64,000 nt of DNA from Lepidonotus clava (lineage: Eukaryota > Annelida > Polychaeta > Phyllodocida > Polynoidae). The position numbers and the translations under genes are program-made. Below are positions 1 through 14,100 of the stretch, one piece after another. The notes beneath the pieces are model-generated. The model was not told where the DNA came from and did not search any database. It was given only the letters and a program-made list of their open reading frames with translations. Position 1 is the first letter of the stretch, and every line of letters starts with the position of its first letter. The stretch spans positions 52,813,718 to 52,877,717 of the forward strand of contig OW387136.1 of assembly GCA_936440205.1 (NCBI GenBank). The letters are read 5' to 3'.

Positions 1-270
1 GGGAACAACTTCTGGCAGTAGAAAATATTTGCAATAATTGGGGTCTGTCAGAGCTTTCAGATGTTACTTAAATATCGTGCTAGGTTGAAACCGGTGAACT
101 GTGACTATAATTACAAGCCTGAGCGTCCCTGTTGCAAACAGAATCGATCCACTCAGCATCAAGGCTGCCCGACGGTGAACACCCGGCTGGCCCTCCCTAC
201 CCCTCCTGGTTCTTTGATCTATATACTGGGTCAATGGTTGGGGTTCTCCCCTAACCAGGGCCCTACCCAA

Positions 271-372
271 CAAGGGAGTCTGAGGGGCTTCGGAACAAAT
301 CTGAGGGAATTTAGAGCGAATCTGGAGGAGTTTCAACCGCATCTGAGGGGTTCCAAGCAATTCCGAGGGGTT
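271..372. repeat. Degenerate tandem repeat of about 24 bp
   Basis: Repeats of a unit like tctgaggggttcc-gaaca. A similar tract is at 49254-49370, so the unit is dispersed. Confidence 0.55.
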
Positions 373-599
373 CTACGTGAATATCTTAAGTTGCTATAAT
401 TGATATCTTGTGGCACCAACTGAATTCTGTATATTCATATATGATGGAACAGTGTATAACTATATATACTGTAAATATAACAGCTCATTTACAGCACTCT
501 TGATAGGTCCTTTCAGGGTGTATACAATATCCTAACAACGATCAAAATGTATAACGAAAGGTTTTGCTGATTATCAATCGTTTGTTGTAATGAATGTAA

Positions 600-815
600 A
601 GGGCCATGCCCACTAGGTGATTATCCCTGAGTCGGCCGACAGATCGCTGTCAAAATCAGCCGATTCTGCCCTTAGAATCAGCCAACTCTACCGGCGATTC
701 AGATCAAACCTGCACATTCCAATAAACTGTACTTACATGCGACTGTTCGAATCAGACGATTCGAACAGTTGCTCGTTGCCCGTCGCCATTAAAGTCGCTT
801 AGTGGGTATGGGGCT
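600..815. mobile_element. PIF/Harbinger-like MITE, family A
   Basis: The inverted ends read AGGGCCATGCCCACTAGG and, in reverse complement, AGCCCCATACCCACTAAG. The flanks are TAA on the left and TTA on the right, an imperfect target-site pair. The interior carries the family hallmark tcggccga. No coding capacity. Confidence 0.75.
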
Positions 816-2633
816 TTATTGGGAAAAGGGCCACAAGCCGCCACTCAAACACACCCACAGTCAGCATTGATCAGCGAGGATTAGAACTAGTCAAGGGCGT
901 TAATCCTACAGCCAACTCCAACGCCCAACTCAACTCAACTAATGACCAAAATGGTTTGGGTCTCCACATACATAACAATCAAGGCAGGATCCAGGGGGGT
1001 CCAGGGAGTCCTGTCACCTCCTTTCAGTTGTCTGTGTGTTTGTGAATGCCCAAAGTTGTAGTACTTGGTCTGCGTCTGAAACCCCACCTTTCTGAAACCC
1101 TGTATCTGCCTGTGAGAATGGATTAATTGCTGTTGAATGTCATGAGTCAACTTAAAGTATACATAATGGAGTGATATTTGTCCTTTGTGGGGGAATTTGA
1201 AACCTGTACTGTGCAGAACGCTAAAGCCCTAAAGGAGCCGAATAAAACAATTACACATCATCTTTCTTATTAATGCGCGCAATTATTGCGACAGAAATAA
1301 CTATAATTATTGGCTAATTCTCAAAAATACGACATTTAGTATAAGAATTATTAGCCATTAGGAATCCTCCATCCAATGCATCCTGACCACTTTATTCATT
1401 TTGATTTATTAAAACAACTCCGAAAATAAAGCGCTGGTACTTCCCCTTTCGGAAAAGTCGAAAAATTGATGATCATGAAATAATAACAAGTTGGAGAAGT
1501 CCTGTTGATGCCCTACATAAAAAAGGGTAATCCGCATTCATTGGTCCCACTCAATAACCCTTCTCGCCATTGTTGTCGCCCGGAGTTGGCCCGAATTAAC
1601 TCACGCCCCATTCACAGTGCTGGTAGAGAAAAAGGCCCAATATTGCCTTAATCACCACTGTTTGATTGGACTGTGAGCGATGGGACGACACATTGTTGGC
1701 GTTCTGGGAGCCCTCCACCCCCATATTCACCAGTCGCTTCGGATTCCGCTGTAATCATCGCTCAAAGTATAGCATTCTGGTTTAACGCTAAGTACCTGGT
1801 GAGTTGGTTGACTTATCTAACCCCTGTGCGTAGTGATATTAACTTTCATTCCTGAAAAAAAGTCGGTTTGCTGGTTGGTTATTGGAATTTAACGCTATAC
1901 CCATAAAGGTGTTTGTGTGGGAGAGGAGCAGATCACTGAGGTGTGACACCCCTGCCTCCCCTCATTCCACCCCTTGCACTTAGTTGGTTAATGAATGTTG
2001 TTTTGTTCACCGAATTGTCATAAACTGGCTGATAATTGGGGGGATGGAGGCATGATACAGTTCCTGATGTTTCGTTAGGATTGGAGGTGCTTACTTCCAA
2101 GGTAATTTCTCATTGGTGTTACTGTCACAGTATGTTAAACTTGGAGTCAGAACTTGGATATGAGAGAGCTGAATTAAATGTGTGGCCTGAAATATGGGGA
2201 GAGATTTATTGAATTTATTGTGAGGAATAACCATGCCAAATGGCCCAACAATACCTCCACCCTTTTACATTGTTTGTGTCAGTATGGTATCCTTCATAGG
2301 TGTGCCCTGTTTACACAGTATTTCCCCTCACACATTGCCTTCACAGGTTGATGTATGGAGACAAACGAGTGACAGCCAAAGTCTTCGATAACAGCCCATT
2401 GTTGTCGCACGGGGTAACGACTGGCAGCGCCCAAATATCGGTAGACAGGTGTAAGCGACTGAGTGACAACCTAAAATATGAGCAGCTCATTGTGTTAGTG
2501 TGAGCAGTTGGTGTGCAGAACCCATACTTGACCCCTGTGTAATTTGATATGAGATAGTAGTTCTGTGAACCAGAATGATAAACTGCATGGCCAGAACAAA
2601 TAATCCAGCCTGAGGCCATATACTTAGTTTATG

Positions 2634-2808
2634 TTCGGTGGTGGATTTAGAAGGGGGTTGCAGGGTCGTGTGCCCTCCCTCCCCCTTTTTTTCTGGCCAA
2701 ATTCTTTTTTTAATTTAAAATTTTGGAAAATACCTTCCCTGAGTCCCCCCCCCCCCCCCTTCTATTAGCACGCCCCCAACTGTTCAAAAAGCTGGATCTG
2801 CCACTGAG
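2634..2808. mobile_element. Poly-C bearing element with degenerate GGATCC-type ends
   Basis: It starts ggtggtggatttag and ends gctggatctgccactgagg, weakly inverted. The interior has a C13 run (about 2747-2759). Relatives with tggatccgcc(a/c)ctg ends occur at 25530-25690, 36852-37040 and 40753-40850. Confidence 0.55.
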
Positions 2809-5800
2809 GTTATTATAAAGTATACATGGAATTTTGTATCATCTTACAATCTCACATAAGTATAAATATATTTCCAGTTGCTTTGATAAAATTTATCAGA
2901 AAAGACATAGTGGTAAGTAATGGCTAGCTTGCAGAATTAGAGAAAGGGATAAAATAATCGAAACATCAAAAGTTGGAAAATGGGGTCAGAGAAGAGGCGC
3001 AACAGTCTGACCTTATCCTCTTTTGAACAGAAGATTCTGGAACTTATTTTGCACAATGCTCTGATATTAAGCATGCCATTTACAATGATCATTCTCAATG
3101 CCTGTTGTCTGGTTGCTTGCAGTTGGTGTGTCGAAATATTGATGAATATATGGTACAGGCCTACAGCTACATTCATGTACACTATATCATAATTGTTATT
3201 GTAACAGAGCAATGCTGGTTGCTTTTGATTGACAGAACAGTGCCTATATGAAAGCCGATATAGGACTGTTCTGTGGAACACCACATTAAACAGTGGCATA
3301 GTATGTGGGTGTATATGTTAAAGGTCAATATGGCAGAAAGAAGAAAGCAAGGCATCAAATAACAGCGCTTTGACATATAGCGACTAATACAAATAAGCTT
3401 TGGGTAGACTGTGTAGAGTCCTTGCAAGCCAAACCTGACAGATCCCACATTGGATGAGCAATAACTGATAAAGCCTGCAATGAAGAGAATGCACCCAACA
3501 AAGAAAATGAATGTGTAGCTCATCGGCTGGCACAGATACTGGCCCTGTTTGCTTGATACAATGTTGTCGGCTCAGAGAGCAGGGTTGGGAGATGAGCACC
3601 TGACACAGTGTTGTCGGCTGAGAGAGAGCGGGGTGGGAGCGGGGTGGAAAATTCCACGTGACTTGCGGGTGAAAGTCACCTGATGCCTGCTGCCTCCTCA
3701 GCCTTGAGGTTGTCTTATATAGAAAGCCAAGTGTACACCCTGCCCCTGCGAAGGAAATCTTTCCAAAAAGTTTTATCAGTTTTTCCAAAATTTACTTTTT
3801 AAAAAAAACACTAAAAATAGTAGGAAAATATTAGAAAGTTCTGCTTGCTAGGGTTCACCATCCCCTTTTTAGAATTAAATTATTGAAATTTCCAGCAAAG
3901 GTTCCACCTAGGAAACCTGTACATCCCACTCTCACCACATTGCATGGGACATTGAGATGTAATATAGTTGTGGTTCTCCGGTCATAGAGACAAGGCTTCA
4001 TGGGCAATTCTCCGATATACCGACAAAAAGTTGTTCTTTATTCCATTTTCTTACTGTTGTAAGAAGGAAATGACTTTTTATCAAAGAATGTAGTCTCTAA
4101 ATAAAGAACTAGTTTTGAAAGATAACATGATTACTGAACATTCCCCATTGCAATTGTGATAATAATAGGGAGACCCAAATGCTACAGTTATTGTGCCTCA
4201 ATTTATTCATATATACCTTCATGAATTCTGAATGTAATTATTCATATATTCTACTTCTACAGTGGAGTATGTCACTTGGAATTACTATATTCCAATAATA
4301 AAGAATAAACCAGCTTAAACCTGGCAGGTCATAGTACCAGAGCTTATGAAGTAGTAAACACGGAGATGGCAGCCCGGTACTGATTGGCCATGTCCCCGCC
4401 TCGTGGGAACGACACCAACTGTCACTGCGTGGAAACCTTATATCGTAAGGACTCCAGGTATAACCTTGAAGGGAAATGAGTTACAAGTGCCTTGGTTTTT
4501 TTTATATTTCATCTGATTGCAACATAATCTGTAGTATGGATGGGAGTTATTTCACACACATCAGTATGTGTTTGAAACTACTGCTATAAGAATGATTAAG
4601 TAGATATGAACATGTAAATCAATGATTATTCCTCAGATTCAAGGATGAAGAATTGTAGATCTTTACTCTTCATCCTTTGTAGTGCTGTTGGATACAGCCA
4701 ACATTATGATTTTTTAACATTTCGTTGACAGTCTGAAAATTAACTACTGGAGTTTGGCTGGCCACTAAAATTTTGAGGCATTAGTAAGGAATAATAATTG
4801 TTTTTATGCCATCCTGATACCTAATACCTGTAGTTGGATTATGTCCTTTATCCAGCACCAGCTGTTATCTCATTGGAAAAGGGGCAATATCTGCTACAGC
4901 AACACAATAACTGAGCAAGTACATTCTGTGATCTCAATATGAGACTATGCCATCTATATGATATGATCCCCCATACATATCAGCTATTACAGGGCTGCAT
5001 GGGATGGCCTATGGCAGCACATTTTGTGTGTTTGATGAGATATGCTAGCCATTAAGCATGCCACCTGTGAACTCTATTTACCTGTAGATTTTGGTCAATC
5101 TTATATTAATGACACCCTTCAGCCGTCTACTGCTGAAGAGTGTTCTTTAACTTGGGCTTTGAGGGCAATATCACCTCTCAAAAGTACCACTGGAGGGAAT
5201 TCATTATTTCATTCCTCAGTCATTCAAGAAAAATAGGTTTTTAAAAGAGACTTTTTCCTTGAAAGGCAGTGTGGAATATAGGTTTGGTTGTATCAGCAGT
5301 AACCAGTAGACCTATATCCCCCACTATGGCTTTGATGTTCCCCCTGTACAAGTTTGTTGAGGAATTAATGTCTTTGCATGTTACAACATTCTTTGATCTG
5401 CAGATATCAGAGCGTTTCATATAGTGCATGTATCAATGCCTACTAGGCTGTGTGTATAGGGTGGATTATAGCGCACTCGCTGATGGCTCCCTTATGTGCA
5501 GCGAACCCCATATATGGGCATACTTGGTGCACTCCGAACCCGCACGATATATGAATGCTGTGTTAGGTTGTAAGGTGTTATGAGGGTATACAACCTATAG
5601 ATGGTGGGTTGCTGCAGACCGTGGTGCTAATGAAAGGACTGCTCTGTGCTTGAAGGTTGTAATGACACCGAATACGGTTGGTTCGGGTTGGGCCTTTATC
5701 CGATGCCTATTGCAAAGGCCTTAAGGCTTGGGGGCATGGCCTTCTGACAGTATAAGGAAGAAAAGCTTCAAAGGAAAGGCTTTGGTAAAGGGCTAAGGCC

Positions 5801-5994
5801 TGGATGTATGTTGTACCTCACTTTGTAGAATGTGGCTCTGTAATTCATCAAATACAGGTGGATGGGTCCAATAATCCAATGAACCACCTGAGCCGAAAGC
5901 GTGCCACCCACCGAGAACATCTCGATAATGTATGGTGTGGGCTGATGGGCCTCGTAATCCCCGCCCACTTACCTCAGCCATATAATCTGTCAGG

Positions 5995-6400
5995 CTTCTA
6001 CCCAACCTGAAACATATTGCATATACATGGATATATCCCATAGCATGTATAAGGGAATAGGCAACAGTGATAAACCATGAATACATAGGGTGAAATTAAC
6101 TATAAGTATACAGAAATTTGTCAGTCCCAGGAATAGCCAATCATACTTTGATATTTACATATTTTCCTCCTTCAAATCTGTGAAAAATATTCAGAAATGA
6201 CTTCTACCCAACCTTAAACATTTTGCATATAAATACATATATCCCATAGCATGTGGAAGGGAGTTGGCAACAGTGATAGACCATGAATACACAGAGTGAA
6301 ATTTACTTTAAGTACACAGAAAATGGTCAATCCCAGGAATAGACAATCATACTTTGATATTTACACATTTTCTCTTTCGAAATCTGTCAAAAAGACTCAG
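5995..6400 (+). repeat. Tandem duplication, period about 206 bp
   Basis: cttctacccaacct opens both copies (5995 and 6201); long shared stretches include tatcccatagcatgt, caacagtgata and aatcatactttgatatttac. Confidence 0.9.
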
Positions 6401-6879
6401 AGATATTCACAGGTTCCATTCATTTCTCCAAACTGTGCCTTGTCAGAAGAGTCTAGGTCAGTGGCTCAGGGTTCTATGTGAGTTTCCCACCCCCATGTTT
6501 ATGGATGTAGATATACAGCATATGAGTCTGCAGATTGGTGCCTGCATAATGCAAAAGGCAGGTGTCAATAAACCAATAGCGCGCAGTCACACGGGGTCGA
6601 TATACCGGAAGCCCGTTCAGCGTCTGTCGTTACCGGCATCACCGGTTCTCGGAGACATCAGAAGGAGGCTGGGCCTTATGACAGCTGTTTACATTGTGTA
6701 CTCTTACGCGGGTCGTAAACCAGCCACGATCAGAGGCAGGCCTGAGGGTGGTGAAAGGGGCAGCCTCCTTACTGGAGGAGTAGGTCATAGAGCTGCTCAA
6801 TGAAGCACCCCCTGAGCTGCTCACATCAATCTACAGGGCCCACCAGGAGACTGGTTCTTATACCAGATCCAAGGCCAAT

Positions 6880-7100
6880 CTGTAGTCAAAAAGTCCCTTC
6901 TTTTTCCACTCACACACTTTTGAATTGTCTGCTTTCAGCATATACATGTATTCCCCCAGATTTGAGGATAAATAGGCCAAACTCTAGTCAAAGACTTCCT
7001 TCTTTTTCCACTCACAGACTTTTGAATTATCTGCTTTCAGTATAATTATACATATATGCTCCCAGATTTGATGATAAATAGGCTAATTTGTAGTCAACAT
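6880..7100 (+). repeat. Tandem repeat, period 102-106 bp, about two copies
   Basis: tagtcaaa...cttctttttccactcaca.acttttgaatt occurs twice, and the start of a third copy precedes the (TA)n. Confidence 0.85.
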
Positions 7101-7124
7101 TTTGGTGTATGGCCAGGTCTAGCG

Positions 7125-7130
<6 letters not shown>

Positions 7131-7180
<50 letters not shown>
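7131..7180. repeat. (TA)25 microsatellite
   Basis: Uninterrupted TA dinucleotides. Confidence 0.99.
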
Positions 7181-7181
<1 letters not shown>

Positions 7182-8704
7182 GACTTCTATCTGACCTACT
7201 TCAAAACCACCAAGTAGGATTTCTGATTTATCTGATGAAAAATTTGTCCGTAGAGTTTCCCATAGTGAGACACCATCGTGAGCTGCACTTGGGCCTGGAC
7301 TGGTACATTCTATATTGGCAGATTTACTGGGGAACTCAAGTGCCGAGTAAAGGACCTTTTCAGGTTCCCATCAACATCATGCCTACCCCCAGCCCTGCTC
7401 ACAAAGCCATGCGCCAACCCACCCTATAAGTCTACTAGACAGCCGACGTTAATCGTTGCTCTGAATGCAACTTGTCGTTGTAGATGTAGATGAAGTTGTC
7501 CTCATATATATTCCTAACCCTTATATGACTTGAAAGGCACCCTGGAAGAAAATGTCTCTTGATATAACAACTGAAGTAGCTCAAAATGCCTCAGGTTTAA
7601 TTTGTCGAAATGTTACCTGCCAGCCTATATAGCAGATGGCAGTATTTGCCTTATTGATGTACTAAGCCACTCTTTAGAGAGCAAAACCAACAGCTTTATA
7701 TTTGCTTTCAAAATAAATGTTTTTCTATTAAGCGATTTGAAAACATAAAGTACACAAGCAGGTTTTTAAAACCCACTCTCAATGTCCAAATAGATACCTT
7801 GATTAGTTGGGCTCATAGTCCACTAGTATATTTTCTGTCTCAGTATACCTAGAGTCAGTTCTAAGAGAAGGTTAACAACGGGAACCTCTGACCTTTCCCT
7901 ATGCCTCTACACTTTAAATGTTATGGAGATTGACATCCATTTACTTCTACAGACCATCAAGTCCCTGGGACACATATAACTTCATTTCGGCCTCTGGGCA
8001 GGTTCGCAGAGAGCCTCCCTCTGAATCGATGAGCAAGAGAATGGACCCAGATTTCCCGGCGCATGACACACATATTGGAGGTTCAGGGTTAAGGGTCCTC
8101 ACCTGGCTCCTGCCCCCCTGGGGATCGTCCCCTCTGACCCCCACTCCCCCTACCGGCCACCCCCCGCACCAGGGACCCCCTGTTGACGTAGCGGGGGTCC
8201 CCGTAGCAGCCCGTTAAGGCGCGCCCTCCGGTGGTAATGAGCGTAATGACGACAGGCCGAACCTGACCTACATGACAAGAGCAACTCGTCCGTCTACTCC
8301 CCAACCCCTAACCCAAACTCCTCCCCTCCTCCTCCCCCACCTCCCGCCCTCCCTCCCTCCCACATCCTCTCCCTCTTCTGGCCCCCTTTACCCCTGGAAC
8401 AAACGGAAGTGTATACCTCCCTGATCAGTATGTCTGAAATATTCAAATGAGCAACTGATTGTACACTGACTGTACACCTATCTCATTTACCACTGAAACC
8501 CACATTGATTCTGCTCTCAGTAGCCACTGAATTTCCCCTGCGTTTTCCCTCTCTGTATCTCTCCTCCCCTCCCCTTCCCTCTTTCCTCTACCCCCTCTCA
8601 GCCCCTCCCCTCCTCCCTCCTCCCTCCTCCCTCCCCCCCCCCACTCCCTCCTCACCTCCACCCCTCCCTGTCAGGTCTAGGGTCGTGTTGTGACTTCGTC
8701 GACC

Positions 8705-9004
8705 AAGATTTATTTTACTCAGAGGTCTTGCAGCCAATTGTCAGGGACGTTGTCCCTTGCTTCCTGTATTTCACGGACCGGCAGGCTAATAGTAGCAAAC
8801 CTCTGTAGGCAAAGTATGGATTTCTTTATTTCATGTACCTGCAGTTTCATATTAGCATGCTTCTGTAGCCAAGATAAAGGTTTCTGTATTTCATGTACCT
8901 GCAGGCTAAAATTGGAATACTTCTGTAGGAAAAATGTAGGTTTCGATATCTTGTGTACCTGCAGGCTAATATTGGCATACTTCTGTAATCCAAATGTAGG
9001 ACAA
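8705..9004 (+). repeat. 60-bp minisatellite, five copies
   Basis: Strict 60-bp period with shared words tgtacctgcaggctaat, tactt ctgta and gtatttc. Copies differ at about one base in six. Open frames across it are by-products of the period. Confidence 0.9.
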
Positions 9005-9123
9005 TAATTGATTGAGGCAGCTATAGACATCAATCGTTTCAATATTATATTACGTACAATGGCGAACTCAGTGACCTCCCAAAAGTCCCCACTGATTTAT
9101 GCTTGGGAGGGGGCCAAGGTAAG

Positions 9124-9200
9124 GAGACGCTGGGGGGACGCTGGGGGGACGCTGGGGGGACGCTGGGGGGACGCAGGGGGGACGCTGGGGGGACGCTGGG
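9124..9200 (+). repeat. 11-bp G-rich repeat
   Basis: About seven units of ggggggacgct, G-rich on the + strand and able in principle to form G-quadruplexes. Confidence 0.95.
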
Positions 9201-9290
9201 TGCGGCATGACGTCGGCGGTGGGCGTTCCCCCTGCGTCCCCTCACCAGGAGATGTAGATTTACTCCCCACAGGGATACAGGGAGGTCTGC

Positions 9291-9293
<3 letters not shown>

Positions 9294-9348
<55 letters not shown>
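9294..9348. repeat. (TA)n microsatellite
   Basis: About 27 TA units. The 226-codon frame that crosses it is an artefact (alternating Ile-Tyr). Confidence 0.98.
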
Positions 9349-9352
<4 letters not shown>

Positions 9353-10864
9353 GAGGACACGGTGAAATGGGCGGGGGGACTTTTACACCTCACAATGCCT
9401 TTAATACACCAGCCTTTTACCCCTGCCACCATACTCCTTTCTCGCTTCAGATCATTACTTGGGGAATGTGAAGCGACTGAGGAGTATGCCCTGCCACCTG
9501 CAACTGCCTCCCTCCACCTCCCCTACCTCCGGATCCACTACCACCTGACCGCGTTTAGTCAAAGAGTGGAGGAACCTTCCCCTATCCCTCCCTACCTCCC
9601 CCAACCTCCACATTCACCCTGTACGGAGGGGTATAGGGGTGTCTCAACTCGTCTGAAACTGTCCTGTGATATTCAATTCACATACTGATGAATCTGGGCA
9701 GGACTTTTAAATATCAATCTACCAAAACTAAATTCTTATCGACAAAAGTAACAAAGACAATCGACTAGGTACTTGGCCTGGGAGGAATCGACTCCAAAAA
9801 AAGCACATAATAGATAGTAAAATGTTACATGTTTATACCCTATAATACCCTATAGATACCCGATAAATACCCTATAAATACACGAGCAGCACACGATCTG
9901 TTTGACAACTGTGTCACTATCCCATTACTCAAATACCTAGTTAAATGACCTGAAGAAGCCACGTTAGTGTGAGAGCCGGAAAAAAGGGCGAAAACACAGA
10001 CGCCATTTCTCTTCTCGTCACTCTTTATTTAAAAACAAGGAAACCCGACGCTACAAGCTCGGCATGCCGGGCAGACATCAGGGAGAGGCCAGGTTTTACA
10101 AGTTAATAGTTACTAATTCCCTTCATGAGAATCCAAGTAAGCCGGCGGGATCTTTAGTTTGTTTACAACGGCTTTTTGTGTCAGTCTTAACCCACTTATT
10201 TGTAAATGAAATCGAAGTGTGTGTTTTCCCAGAAGCAGGGTTTTACTCGTATTGGCTGTTTTTTTGGTGTGAGTGAATGCTGTTGGGATTAAAGCCTGGT
10301 TTCCACAGAACGACCAAGTGCCGATGACTAAACCCAACAGATGTTTAATAACCCTTTGCATCCTCAAGGACTAAAGCCTCATTAGGGGCATTGGTCGCTG
10401 TGTTTTGAAAAGGTTAAGACACTTGGCTGGCAGACAAACCTCATTTTCTACACTTTGCCGTTCTGTGGAAACCGGGCTTAAGATATGTAAGGACTGCTAG
10501 GTAGATCGCATTCATAGGAAACCGTTGGTTCACCTGTGTCTCCGTTAGTTGGGAAACATCCGTCCCCCAATCTCTCTCTGGTAGTGTGCCTCCTTTCCAA
10601 CGCATCTAAAAATATATAGTAAACACTATTCAAATCATGGTTTATGTTTAACACAATTTATCCAGGTATTTAATGTTAGCAATACTTAGCATAATATTAC
10701 CCATTGCATAATTTAGATGTAAGGTTAAAATGCTCATGTTCTGGCTGCCATCTTTATCAATTATCAATCGTGACAATGCGAATGCAATGTGATATGGAAT
10801 GAACCGTTAAAGAAAAATTACAAGACCAAATATAACTGTGGATGATACGTGAACTTTGACCGGT

Positions 10865-11146
10865 GGGGTGTTTCATAAAAAGCTCCATACGTAGCTACGG
10901 AGCTTTTATGTGAGCTTACAGAAACTGTATGTGAGTTTGAAACTCTCGTACACCACCGTTTCATAACAAAACTCAGGTAAATTGACCCAAAACCCCCGTA
11001 ACTTGACACAAAACTCCCGTATACCCACCCAAAACTCCCCTAAATCCACTGAAGTAAAAACAAAACTCACGTAGCTACAGCGACCAAAAAGGTGATCATA
11101 ACTTTATGAAACGCAAATCATACGGAGGTTTGTTATGAAACAGGCC
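10865..11146 (+). mobile_element. MITE with GGGGTGTTTCAT / GGCCTGTTTCAT ends
   Basis: The ends are short inverted repeats around TGTTTCATAA. The interior has multiple aaaactc.cgtaa words. Another copy lies in opposite orientation at 31566-31810, supporting a dispersed family. No clear target duplication. Confidence 0.7.
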
Positions 11147-14100
11147 AATGTAATAGAACAGAGTACCTCCAGGTCTGCGGACCAGCAGGCTCCCACTGAG
11201 CCCACTCCCCTCACATAGCATTCTCCTCCCGTCCTATATCATACTTTATTAGGCCCAGGAATCCCACTCAATCTTCCTCTACTGCTTTATGGTGACTAAA
11301 TTCTACACGCCCCATATTGAACTACCCTAAGGTATGGCTGGCTGTTGCTGGTTCCGGAGGTGACAGACCTTCAGCCCTCTTCAGGCCGGGACCCACCGGG
11401 CCCAGGACCCGGATGAGGTGGGCGATAATAAAGGTAGATTGACGAGGGAGGCCCCAGGTGGCGCTGTGGTCGTGAGGAGGGCCTCTGTCTATGGCCCCTG
11501 TCACTGCCAACACACTCCCCCACCTGTATACTCCCCTGTAGCCATCCCCCAACCCGAACTCACCGCCCTCACCCAACCTAGAAGCATGCTTCAGACCACA
11601 CGCTATATCAGGTCTCTTGTTTCCTTGCATTTTCCCACTCATAGTATACACGTTTTCAGTAAGGTGGAGCCACCCAGGTGTCATAAATTTGAAACAATTC
11701 CTTGGGAGTTTTCCTATTTCCTATCTGAAATGAATTGACCCAGTTACTGAAAGTCCGCAAGGTCGACAAAGTCGCAGACTGCTCAGGTTTGGGTGAAAGG
11801 TGTATACATAAACTCTCGTTATCAACAGGTAGGACAAGCCATTGGGAAAGTTCAAGGTTGAGGTATAAATAGGCCTAGATAAATTCCCTTATTGATGAGT
11901 ATTCATTTCCCTCGAGTTAACAAAAGATTCGGATTGATTTTAGAGTTTGGGTATGTAGATTTCAAATTAATCCAAATTAGGTGGTTCGGGGTTGCAGATG
12001 AGTGGGGTGAGGATGGGGAGGGGGTGAATGAGATGTTTGAATATAAGGTGATTGGGAACCCAAACGGTTTTACATAATTGCACCCACGCTTTCTAAAACC
12101 CCTAGACCAGCGCCTCATATTGATCCCCACTACCCTGGATTCACCCCAACCTTTAACGTCGTTCCTCCATCTGTAAGCGGACGACTTGAATGTGTAACCT
12201 AGTGACTCCAATTTTCACCCCTTAAAAAACATGACCCTTCTTCTTCAAGCCTTTAGATTGGTGTATGCTAACTAGCCTAAACCAGGGTCTGATTCAGGCA
12301 AGGAGCCAAGAACCTCTATCATGGAGATAACCCAAACGTCTTTACAACCGGAAACGCTGCACTTTCATTTGAAAGCGACTTTGACCTTGAACAGAGGTCA
12401 TCATGATCCGGGTGCCAGAAGCCACATCCCGACATGCACTGCGTGTCACGCATCACGTGATACAGAATGTCTTTGCATGTTTGGTGATCGCTTTCTGGCA
12501 AGTCCAAGACATGTCTCTCAGAGTGATCCATAGCATAATCAAGTCATCGCAATAGCGACAGTTCGCAACAGGGATGTTGCTCCGAAATTTCTGAAATTTT
12601 CAGCACAGAAAATTTATTAGAAGTGGGTGAAAATTGATGCTGAATTTCTGCACAAACCATTGTTCGCTGTTGTGAGACCACATGCGACAGACCACAGGGG
12701 CAGGGACCAGGGGGCATGTTGACGTCGTGTGCGGCGTTCCCAGTCACGTGACACGCATCACGTGGTGTGAGATGGATTTTTGCACCACGCATGTTTTTGG
12801 CAGCCCCTGTGGCCTTTTGCATGATGACAGTTTAAACGCAGCTAACAATGACCCTGTTCGAAGGATGTCCCTTTTGCAATTGCTCCGACAGTCATACTGA
12901 GATTGTTCTTCTGTGACCCGTCGCATAACGGGTCTTCCTGTTGCGAGTATTGGCACGCACAGCGAGACCCCTCCCGGTTCAAAAATTAAAACAATAAAGT
13001 GTCTCACAACAAGGACATCGCTATTGCAACAGGTCCCGCTGTTGAATTGTGGCTGTTCTCCTAGGCCAATTTTAATTCTGTTAACGGCTCTGAAAAATAG
13101 ACATTTAGATCTAAAGTACCTGAAATTTTGAGCCTAAAAGGAGCATAATAAGTGAGATAGTTTGGATGTTGGACTTTTGCACAAAAAGGATGCTATAACA
13201 AGGATACCCTTAGCATGTCATCGTGACAGCAAGGCCCACCACGCGACTGGCCAGTGAGGGGTTGGTGGTTTTTGGCCGCCCATGAGGGATGGGTGGTTTT
13301 TGGGCGCTGTCACCTGTGGCTGTGACGCATGGGACGTGGGGCAGAGGGGCCAAACACGTCGGTTAAAGTTGTCAGTTAACTCTGCAAGTTTTTGGGCCCC
13401 TTTTTAGGCCTGTTTTTAGGCCCTGTGGGTGGCGGGGTAAAGCCGGGGCTTTTACTGAACGGTGCGAAAACGTCAGATCTGGTGTGAACGTCAAATCTGA
13501 TCTGCCCCCGCAATCTCCGGGGGTTTTGTTGCATTGAACGTGTCACAAGCAAAATAGGGGTGGAGTTAGGAGGGTGGAGTATGGGGCACAGGCCACCACT
13601 TTTGTTTTGACCAAATATCTTTGTTATTCAATGTAAAGCGCAAACCTCTTGCACCCCAACCCCTTCCCTTTTTGCCCCTGGAAAGTAAAGGTTTATTGGC
13701 TGATTGGGATGGGGCATATGGGGAAAATTGTCCAGGTTCTAGTGAGGGAGTCCGATATCCCGATTTTAGATGTAATGTTATAGTCAGGGGCAATCTTCAT
13801 CGCTTTCTGAAGGTCTCCTATTTGTAACACTTCATATAACATAGGGCTTATGAGGATATTAATAAAAACATGTACATAAATCTGTCAGAAAAGTACTAAA
13901 ACTTAGGTTTTGAATGAAGACCTCGATTTAGAACTATAGTCATGGGTCATTGTAAAACCTTGTAATTTCGGTTTCATAATTCTGTGCATGAGCGAATTGA
14001 TAATGTTTAGCATAGATATGACATTGAAGACGTTGCATATTGTCCCAGAGTTCAGAACAAAACCTTTGTATCTCAGATACACTGAGCCTAGAGAGATCAC

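Noticed and set aside
3384-3788. 134-codon minus-strand frame
   Set aside because: No recognisable domain and composition like neighbouring intergenic sequence.
5460-5740. Possible tRNA-derived SINE (gcgcactcgctgatgg, gaacccgcac)
   Set aside because: No properly spaced A and B boxes and no tail; could not be supported.
6354-6803. 149-codon open frame
   Set aside because: It begins in the 206-bp duplication; no family words, no splice context, chance frame.
8280-8680. CT-rich tract as a long polypyrimidine splicing element
   Set aside because: Length and composition fit simple low-complexity sequence; no exon with family similarity follows.
9008-9688. 226-codon open frame
   Set aside because: It crosses the 11-bp G repeat and the (TA)n, giving Gly/Trp-rich then Ile-Tyr stretches; no resemblance to a protein family.
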